From contig JAIDTO010000065.1 in NCBI GenBank assembly GCA_029060625.1, positions 1-33,810 of the forward strand: a stretch of DNA of 33,810 nucleotides, given 5' to 3'. This DNA comes from Muribaculaceae bacterium (GTDB taxonomy: Bacteria; Bacteroidota; Bacteroidia; Bacteroidales; Muribaculaceae). Below, one piece after another: positions 28,001 through 33,810 of this stretch. The notes beneath the pieces are model-generated. The model had not been told where the DNA came from. It saw nothing but the letters and a program-made list of their open reading frames with translations, and did not search any database. Numbering within the stretch: the first letter of the stretch is position 1; every line of letters starts with the position of its first letter. Made by a program: the position numbers and the translations under genes.

Positions 28001-28248
28001 GCATTGGCGACGTGGTCGGTGCTCCAATCCCGGGCACTATGACAGCAGTCTGGTGGGAGACCCAGATCGATCCGAGCCTCGTCTTCGGCATCCCACAGGT
28101 GACAAATCTTTCTGTAGATGGAAAGCCGCTTGAGAATACACAGCTTAATCCTGATGTTGTCATCTACAATGCTCATGCCGACGTGGAAGCCGGACGAGAC
28201 GCGCAGCTCGAGGGTGCTGTCAAGCATCTTATGAATCTTAAGAAGTAA
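25027..28248 (+). CDS. Tricorn-like S41 family peptidase (PD40 propellers + PDZ + S41 protease), exported
   Basis: Signal peptide MKKTLVTAFVAIAASTALA; repeated SPDGxxIAF blades; PDZ-like GPLSTKAAGMNVGDVILAIDGQSI; S41 region KIGYIHVQGMN, VVVDTRYNGGGWLHNDL, LVNECNYSDASGTPYVF. Confidence 0.92.
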   Translation: MKKTLVTAFVAIAASTALADAPLWLRDVAISPDGQTIAFTYKGDVYSVPAAGGAARQLTSNDAFDSKPVWTPDGKRIAFRSDREGSDDIFIMNANGGSVKRLTTSSIAEMPLAFLNDSILLFSANEMPARNSAQAPILPQTYSLNVNRPGTRSSMFLSMPMLFSSAGRDGKIIFTDKKGYEDPFRKHERSSGTNDIWLYDNGNFRQLTSFNGHDRNAVWAPKADSFFFLSEEDGTLNVYAADLTGNKRKLTSFEKHPVRNLSVSDGGLMAFSWDGELYTLTDGGQPQKVQVDIVADDYDADLVKRYVSGGASSFFPAPKGNELAIVIRGDVYVTDAKYKTTKRITDTPDQERTVSISPDGKTMVYDSDRDGYWQLFTAKIKNPKEEQFAYATEIVEEPLYKCETSAMQPVISPDGKKVAFLENRSTLKVIDLDTKKVTTALDGKYNYSYSDGDQQFAWSPDSQWLIMNYIGVGGWNNTDIALIKADGSEVIDLTESGFSDGNPKWVLGGKGITYESAKYGMKNTGSWGNQSDIILMVLDGEAWDDFNMTEEEADLKDKNSQDKEDGEEKDKNDKKGKKGKKDKKDVKKEDAPKFTPDLANRRYRTKRLTGNSALIGDYFLTPKGDKLYYTASSTEGKRNLYCRDLKKGDVSVISSGIYSLEPDAKGENLFLWGNSGIKKMNLANDKIDDVEYEALYDRSPSKEREYIYDHMLRQVNDKFYDENLHGVDWAYYGDHYRKFLPYISNNRDFAEMLSEILGELNASHTGGRAYGDGAPLSTASLGAYFDEEYDGAGLKIAEIIARGPLSTKAAGMNVGDVILAIDGQSIAPHQDINAMLDGKAGKKVRLSVKGTDGKTKDVTVRPVSMGALSNLSYDRWVEHNEKVVDSISNGKIGYIHVQGMNTASYQNAYDRLLGKYRNCDAVVVDTRYNGGGWLHNDLAILLNGKEYAQYSPRGQYIGSEPWAQWTKPSAMLVNECNYSDASGTPYVFQTLGIGDVVGAPIPGTMTAVWWETQIDPSLVFGIPQVTNLSVDGKPLENTQLNPDVVIYNAHADVEAGRDAQLEGAVKHLMNLKK

Positions 28249-28280
28249 GACGATCTTACTAATTGAATTGGCAAATGAAT

Positions 28281-28314
28281 AAAGGTGGACTCCGATAGGA
28301 ATCCACCTTTTTTT
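28281..28314 (+). terminator. Rho-independent terminator of the Tricorn-like gene
   Basis: aaaggtgga-ctccgataggaa-tccaccttt followed by TTTT. Confidence 0.85.
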
Positions 28315-28337
28315 AATTGTTAGTATGTTTATTTAAT

Positions 28338-29006
28338 TTAGGCTTTGAGCTTTGCTATGGTGTCGAGAGCCTCGCGGCACTTGTCGGTGACATACTGCCA
28401 GTCGCCGGCTGCTACCTTGTCTTTCGGGAAGAGCTTGGATCCCATGCCTACGCAATATACTCCAGCTGCAAACCAGCCTTTGAGGTTCTCTTCAGTCGGT
28501 TCGACTCCGCCGGTAACCATAATCTTAGACCAAGGCATCGGAGCGAGAAGGCCTTTTACGAACTTGGGACCGAGCACATCGCCGGGGAATACCTTACATA
28601 GGTCGCAACCAAGCTCCTGGGCGAAACCAATTTCAGAAACAGTGCCGCAACCAGGGGTGTAAGGCACAAGGCGACGGTTGCAGACCTTTGCTACATCAGG
28701 ATTGAAAAGAGGCCCAACCACGAAGCATGCTCCCTGCTGAATATATAGGGAAGCTGCTGAAGGCTCAACGATTGAGCCAACGCCAAGTGCCAATTCAGGG
28801 CATTCTTTTGCAGCAAACTTTACAACTTCAGCAAAAACTTCATGGGCGAAGTCGCCTCGGTTTGTGAATTCAAATGCGCGTACTCCACCGTCGTAGCACG
28901 CCTTCACTACGGCTTTTGCCACTTCAGGATCTTTGTGATAAAACACCGGCACCATAGGAGCCTCTGCCATCTTGGCAAGGACCTGCAGTTTATCGAATTT
29001 AGCCAT
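28338..29006 (-). CDS. eda: KDPG/KHG aldolase (2-dehydro-3-deoxyphosphogluconate aldolase family)
   Basis: [109 protein letters not shown]. Confidence 0.93.
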   Translation of the reverse strand: MAKFDKLQVLAKMAEAPMVPVFYHKDPEVAKAVVKACYDGGVRAFEFTNRGDFAHEVFAEVVKFAAKECPELALGVGSIVEPSAASLYIQQGACFVVGPLFNPDVAKVCNRRLVPYTPGCGTVSEIGFAQELGCDLCKVFPGDVLGPKFVKGLLAPMPWSKIMVTGGVEPTEENLKGWFAAGVYCVGMGSKLFPKDKVAAGDWQYVTDKCREALDTIAKLKA

Positions 29007-29082
29007 TTGTTTAGGGTTTTCTGGTTGTCTTGTTTTCAGGATTTCAGGTTTTCAGGATTCATTGATATCGGATCCTGATAGT

Positions 29083-30105
29083 TTAGCGCTGCACACGTCC
29101 GTTGGCGCTGCCACCGGCAAGGGCTTCTACTTCAGCGATTGTGACAAGGTTGAAGTCGCCATTGATGGTCTGTTTGAGGGCAGATGCTGCTACTGCGAAT
29201 TCAAGAGCCTCGCCTTGGGTCTCTTTATTGAGAAGTCCATAGATAAGGCCGCCGGAGAAAGAGTCGCCACCACCTACGCGGTCCACAATCGGATTGATGT
29301 CATAGCGTTTTGACTCGTAGAATTCCTTGCCGTTGTAGATCATAGCCTTCCAGCCATTGTGGCTTGCTGAGTAAGACTCGCGGAGGGTAGAGACAACATA
29401 TTTGAATCCGAACTCTTCAGCCATTGCCTTGAATATGCCTTTATAGCCTTCTGCGGAAGTTTCGCCGGCCTCTACGTCAGCATCCGGCTTGAACCCGAGA
29501 CAGAGTTCTGCATCTTCCTCATTGCCTATGCATACATCAACATACTTCATAAGAGGACGCATGATCGACTGGGCTTTCTCTTTTGTCCACAGCTTCTTGC
29601 GGAAATTGAGGTCGACAGAAACAGTGACTCCGTTGCGTTTTGCTGCTTCGCAAGCAAGGCGAGTGAGCTCGGCAGCCTTGTCGCTGATTGCGGGAGTGAT
29701 TCCGCTCCAGTGGAACCAATCGGCACCTTTCATGATCTCATCGAAATCGAAATCAGAAGGGTCTGCCTCTGCGATAGCGGAGTGAGCGCGGTCATAGATC
29801 ACTTTCGAGGGGCGCATCGAAGCACCTGTCTCGCAATAATATATACCCACACGGTCGCCACCTCTTGCAATATACTGAGTATCTACACCATAGCGACGGA
29901 GTGCATTGACTGCCGCTTGTCCTATCTCATGGGTAGGAAGCTTTGTTACAAACTTTGCATCCATACCATAATTGGCGCAGCTGACAGCAACATTAGCTTC
30001 GCCGCCACCCCAGATTACTTCAAAGTTATCGCACTGAACGAATCGCCGAAAACCTTGCGGCGAAAGACGGAGCATAATTTCTCCAAGTGTTATTACACGT
30101 TTCAT
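29083..30105 (-). CDS. kdgK: PfkB family sugar kinase, likely 2-keto-3-deoxygluconate kinase
   Basis: ITLGEIMLRLSPQGFRRFVQ, GGGEANVAVSCANYG, VSVDLNFRKKLW, DRVGGGDSFSGGLIYG; adjacent to eda. Confidence 0.9.
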   Translation of the reverse strand: MKRVITLGEIMLRLSPQGFRRFVQCDNFEVIWGGGEANVAVSCANYGMDAKFVTKLPTHEIGQAAVNALRRYGVDTQYIARGGDRVGIYYCETGASMRPSKVIYDRAHSAIAEADPSDFDFDEIMKGADWFHWSGITPAISDKAAELTRLACEAAKRNGVTVSVDLNFRKKLWTKEKAQSIMRPLMKYVDVCIGNEEDAELCLGFKPDADVEAGETSAEGYKGIFKAMAEEFGFKYVVSTLRESYSASHNGWKAMIYNGKEFYESKRYDINPIVDRVGGGDSFSGGLIYGLLNKETQGEALEFAVAASALKQTINGDFNLVTIAEVEALAGGSANGRVQR

Positions 30106-30142
30106 AGGTAGGGTTATTACATGTTTTGTTGTGCAAATTTAA

Positions 30143-30154
30143 GCAAATATTTGC
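30143..30154. promoter_or_regulatory. 12-bp perfect palindrome GCAAATATTTGC upstream of kdgK
   Basis: Read directly; adjoins the -7-like TAAATTTG on the minus strand. Confidence 0.4.
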
Positions 30155-30235
30155 AAACATCATAATAATACATAAGAAAAAATTCTTTTTTTCGTTTCTT
30201 ATACAGCCACGCTCCTTTTGCGGGCGCTATATTGA

Positions 30236-30991
30236 ATGAAATCTTCCTCTGTTATTAAAAAATATTCGACTTTTTTCAGCAAAGCCCTGCGTCTTGTTGT
30301 GCTTCTGATTACAGTAGGAACTTCCTCTTATGCCTATGCGAAATGGGGTGAGAAAGTGCCAAACCGTCAGTATGCCGACATGAAGCGTTGGCATTGGGGG
30401 TTTTCTGTAGGCACGCATGTGCAGGATCTTTCATTCACTCATTCCGGACTCATGACAGAGGATGGTCGCCAATGGCAGATGGAAGTGCCTGATTTCTCTC
30501 CGGGATTCAATGCGACGGTTTTGGGTGATTTGTGCCTTCACAAATATTTGAACCTCAGGCTATCTCCGGGGATGTATTTCGGTTCAAAGACGGTGCATAT
30601 GCTTGACTTCAACAGTGGAGAGAAGCAACTTCAGGATATCAAGAGTGCTTTGGTGGTGATCCCACTCGACTTGAAGATCTCGGGCGACAGACTGCACAAC
30701 ACCCGACCGTATGTCACTGCCGGCATCATGGGTGTGCTTGATATTTCCAAGAAGCGGTCTGACCCTATTGTAACCAATAACTTTGATACCATGCTTACAG
30801 TTGGGCTTGGATGTGATTTCTATCTCCCATTTTTTAAGTTATGCCCGGAGATAAAATTCTGTTTCGGTCTTTCTGATATACTGAAACATGATCGCCCGGA
30901 TCTGGACGAGAATCCTTCTGCTTTGCAGATCACACAGTCGCTGACCAAGATGAAGAGCAATATGGTGGTGCTCTCCTTTTATTTTGAATAA
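30236..30991 (+). CDS. porT: PorT-like type IX secretion outer-membrane beta-barrel protein
   Basis: Signal segment; GEKVPNRQYADMKRWHWGFSVGTHVQDLSFTHSG...LNLRLSPGMYFGSKTV...VVIPLDLKISGDRLHNTRPYVTAGI...ends VVLSFYFE; directly upstream of porP. Confidence 0.78.
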   Translation: MKSSSVIKKYSTFFSKALRLVVLLITVGTSSYAYAKWGEKVPNRQYADMKRWHWGFSVGTHVQDLSFTHSGLMTEDGRQWQMEVPDFSPGFNATVLGDLCLHKYLNLRLSPGMYFGSKTVHMLDFNSGEKQLQDIKSALVVIPLDLKISGDRLHNTRPYVTAGIMGVLDISKKRSDPIVTNNFDTMLTVGLGCDFYLPFFKLCPEIKFCFGLSDILKHDRPDLDENPSALQITQSLTKMKSNMVVLSFYFE

Positions 30992-32011
30992 ATGGGAACT
31001 CTTCTACAACATACTTTTAGATTTGTGGCCATTTGGGTCGCATACATTTTCGTTGCCCTGTTTCCTGTATCAGTGCATGGGCAGAGCGACCCGTTGTATA
31101 CACAGGCATGGGCTCTTCCTACCCTTTATAATCCTGCCGCGACAGGCTCTACTGATTTTTTGCGCATTCGTGGAGCCGCAAGACTGCAATGGGTGGGAAT
31201 TGAGAACGCACCAAAGAGTTTCACCGGAGCAGCCGACATTCCTTTCAAACTGCTTGGTCGCAGATGGGGTGGAGGTGTGAATATTACTCAGGAGGGTATA
31301 GGTCTTTTCTCTAATACCTATGTCAACGGGCAGATAAGTGGTCGCCTGATGAAAATGTTTGGTGGAGAGCTTACAATTGGAGTTCAAGTGGGATACTTTG
31401 GCTCTTCTTTCAAGGGTTCTGAGGTGTATATTCCTAATGATGATGACTATCATGAGTCAAATGATCCTTCGATTCCAATGCAAGATGTTGGAGGCGGGTC
31501 TATCGACTTTGGCGTAGGTTTGCAATATGTGCATCCAAAATTTCATGCGGGGATCTCAATGCTGCATCCCGCTGCCCCCAAAGTCAAGCTCAACACCAAA
31601 GGATCCACCTCTTCTACGGCTACTTCAGACAACCATGAATTCGAAACATATGTTAACAGGGTGCTCTATCTTACCGCCGGAAGCAATATTCCAATCAAAA
31701 ACACGTTAATAGAATTGCAGCCCGACTTGATTGTGGCGAGCGACCTAAAGACAATATCCGGTGTGTTGTCCTTAAAAGGATGGTACAACAAAATGTTTTT
31801 TGGTGGTTTGGCCTACAGATGGAACGATGCTGTGAGCGTCAATTTGGGCGCAGAATTTAAGAACTTCCTATTTGGATATGCCTATGACATCCCTACATCA
31901 AGGATACTCAAGGCGTCAAGTGGAAGCCATGAAATAACAATCGGCTACCGTATGAAGCTTGATTTCAGCGGGAAAAACCGTAATCGTCACAGAAGCATTA
32001 GATTGATGTGA
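30992..32011 (+). CDS. porP: PorP/SprF family type IX secretion outer-membrane protein
   Basis: QSDPLYTQAWALPTLYNPAATGSTDFLRIRGAARLQWVGIENAPKSF; VNITQEGIGLFSNTYVNGQISGRLMKMFGGELTIGVQVGYFGSSF; FHAGISMLHP; FGYAYDIPTSRI. Confidence 0.92.
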   Translation: MGTLLQHTFRFVAIWVAYIFVALFPVSVHGQSDPLYTQAWALPTLYNPAATGSTDFLRIRGAARLQWVGIENAPKSFTGAADIPFKLLGRRWGGGVNITQEGIGLFSNTYVNGQISGRLMKMFGGELTIGVQVGYFGSSFKGSEVYIPNDDDYHESNDPSIPMQDVGGGSIDFGVGLQYVHPKFHAGISMLHPAAPKVKLNTKGSTSSTATSDNHEFETYVNRVLYLTAGSNIPIKNTLIELQPDLIVASDLKTISGVLSLKGWYNKMFFGGLAYRWNDAVSVNLGAEFKNFLFGYAYDIPTSRILKASSGSHEITIGYRMKLDFSGKNRNRHRSIRLM

Positions 32012-32065
32012 CAATAGATAGATGCAATTAAACTCCAAAGCAATCAATACAACCTCTATATATAA

Positions 32066-33541
32066 ATGAGAATTTCAGACATCAAAAATATTAGGACCCT
32101 TTTTTGCCGCTCTTCTATAGAGACAGCATGCATGGCAATGGCTATGTTTTCGCTTGCAAGCTGCTCCTCACTAAGCAGGGGTGGCGCTGGAGGTGAAGTG
32201 ACAGGAGTGGGAGGCAGCACTTTTGCCGAGCCTGTCCCTTACGGTATGGTGCTCGTAGATCGTGGTGCATATGCTATGGGGCCTGCTAAAGACGATTCTG
32301 TATGGGGCGTCAAAGGGAATCCTCGTGGAGTGTCAGTAGATGCTTTCTGGATGGATGAGACAGAGGTGACTAACTCCAAATACAAGCAGTTTGTGCTTTG
32401 GGTGCGCGACTCAATTATCCGTGAGCGTCTTGCCGACCCTGCATATGGTGGAAATGAGGCATTTAAGATTGAGGAGGACAAGGAAGGAAATCCTATCACC
32501 CCTTACTTGAATTGGAACAAACCAATACCTTGGCGTAATGCCAATGAAGATGAGCAGCGTGCCATTGAAAGCGTATATCGCACAAATCCCATTACCGGGC
32601 AGCGCGAACTTGATCCAACTCAGCTTAACTACCGCTATGAGATTTTCAATCATACGGAGGCAGCCAAGCGCAAAAATAGGCTTGACCCTACGCGTCGTGA
32701 CTACAACACTGACAATCCTGTCAATACTGATCTTCCGATCATCTCGAAAGATACGGCATATCTTACAGATGAAGGTGAGATAATTCGTGAGACAGTGACC
32801 CGTCCGTTGACTGGCGACTTTGATTTTCTAAATACATATATTGTCAATGTCTATCCTGACACAACCGCTTGGATCAACGATTTTGACAATGCTTACAATG
32901 AGCAGTACACACGCTTATATTTCTCTAATCCGGGCTATAATAATTATCCTGTAGTTGGAGTGAGCTGGGATCAGGCAAATGCTTTTGCCAATTGGCGAAC
33001 AGACTATCTCCGACGAAGCCTTGGCAGGGAGGGTATATACATCGAACCATACCGGTTGCCTACAGAGGCGGAATGGGAATATGCAGCCCGTGCCGGCAAT
33101 TCGGAAAGTTCTTTCCCGTGGAGTGAGACTCTTCCGATGGATGAGCGAGGGTGCTTCTACGCCAACTTTAAGCCCGGGGATGGCGACTATGTCAGAGACG
33201 GACATCTCATCACATCACCTGTCGGCACTTACAAAGCAAATGATTTTGGTCTCTTTGACATGGCAGGAAATGTCAGCGAATGGACATCTACAGCTTTCAC
33301 TGAAAGTATTGACAGGTTGACGAGCGACGTAAATCCGGAATACAGATATAACGCAGCCATAGAAGATCCCTATAAGATGAAGCGTAAGATAGTGCGTGGC
33401 GGAAGCTGGAAAGATGTGATGCACAATCTCCGCAGTGACCTCAGGCAATGGGAATACCAAAACGAGCAGCGCTCTTATATAGGATTCCGCTGTGTGCGCT
33501 CACAGATAGGGTTTGCAAAGGGAACACAGAAGAAAAAATAA
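32066..33541 (+). CDS. porK: GldK/PorK-like type IX secretion lipoprotein (SUMF1/FGE-fold)
   Basis: Lipobox SLASCSS; GMVLVDRGAYAMGPA, ISVDAFWMDETEVTNSKYKQFV-type motif (here VSVDAFWMDETEVTNSKYKQFV), RLPTEAEWEYAARAG, FGLFDMAGNVSEWTSTAF, RKIVRGGSWKD, RSYIGFRCVRS; followed by gldL. Confidence 0.92.
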   Translation: MRISDIKNIRTLFCRSSIETACMAMAMFSLASCSSLSRGGAGGEVTGVGGSTFAEPVPYGMVLVDRGAYAMGPAKDDSVWGVKGNPRGVSVDAFWMDETEVTNSKYKQFVLWVRDSIIRERLADPAYGGNEAFKIEEDKEGNPITPYLNWNKPIPWRNANEDEQRAIESVYRTNPITGQRELDPTQLNYRYEIFNHTEAAKRKNRLDPTRRDYNTDNPVNTDLPIISKDTAYLTDEGEIIRETVTRPLTGDFDFLNTYIVNVYPDTTAWINDFDNAYNEQYTRLYFSNPGYNNYPVVGVSWDQANAFANWRTDYLRRSLGREGIYIEPYRLPTEAEWEYAARAGNSESSFPWSETLPMDERGCFYANFKPGDGDYVRDGHLITSPVGTYKANDFGLFDMAGNVSEWTSTAFTESIDRLTSDVNPEYRYNAAIEDPYKMKRKIVRGGSWKDVMHNLRSDLRQWEYQNEQRSYIGFRCVRSQIGFAKGTQKKK

Positions 33542-33568
33542 ACAAGGCCAAAAATCAATAATATTCCA

Positions 33569-33810
33569 ATGGTCAAGATACGCAAATACGCCAACTTTAT
33601 AGAACGCTTCCTTCACGGAGAGAAGGGACAGCGTTTCTTCAATATCGCATATTCCATCGGTGCCGCAGTGGTGATCTGGGGTGCATTGTTCAAGATTCTG
33701 CACCTTCCAGGCGGAAGCACTTTGCTATGTATAGGTATGGGCACGGAGATTGCCATGTTCCTTCTGACTGCATTCGACCGTCCGCCAAAAGATTATCATT
33801 GGGAGGATGT
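33569..33810 (+). CDS. porL: GldL/PorL-like type IX secretion inner-membrane motor protein, truncated by the window edge
   Basis: MVKIRKYANFIERFLHGEKGQRFFNIAYSIGAAVVIWGALFKILHLPGGSTLLCIGMGTEIAMFLLTAFDRPPKDYHWEDV; ORF runs off the end. Confidence 0.88.
   Translation, partial: MVKIRKYANFIERFLHGEKGQRFFNIAYSIGAAVVIWGALFKILHLPGGSTLLCIGMGTEIAMFLLTAFDRPPKDYHWED

Noticed and set aside
29281-30105. Possible ribokinase or fructokinase assignment for the PfkB protein
   Set aside because: The VGGGDSF motif, ITLGEIMLRLSP N-terminus and adjacency to eda favour KDG kinase, though substrate is not proven by sequence.

Overview
This window looks like a chromosomal segment from a Bacteroidota/Bacteroidales organism. 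The basis is TTTG-N19/20-TAnnTTTG promoters, type IX secretion proteins and typical gene orders; the genus is not determinable here, and Muribaculaceae-like is only an impression. It is mostly housekeeping sequence. From left to right: nucleotide-sugar dehydrogenase; a minus-strand block with AMP-ligase, HIT, greA, gyrB, adk, hpt, a PorE-like OmpA protein and xseB; luxS and an aminotransferase; a serine hydrolase, a DUF4332-like helix-hairpin-helix protein and a GH115-like enzyme; a polysaccharide-export operon (SLBB, Wzz, LysM/M23); three different tRNA-Ser genes around rnz and sdaA; a lipoprotein of unknown function; a Tricorn-like S41 protease; KDPG aldolase and KDG kinase; and a type IX secretion cluster porT-porP-porK(gldK)-porL(gldL), truncated at the right edge. 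I saw no CRISPR array, transposase, prophage or rRNA. The observations most worth following up are the contiguous T9SS cluster plus a distal PorE-like gene, the tRNA-Ser/rnz/sdaA neighbourhood with an inverted repeat over a tRNA promoter, a probably leaderless luxS transcript, a long structured greA leader, and a hairpin plus 7-codon ORF upstream of the serine hydrolase. I did not find convincing evidence of a wholly new biological system.
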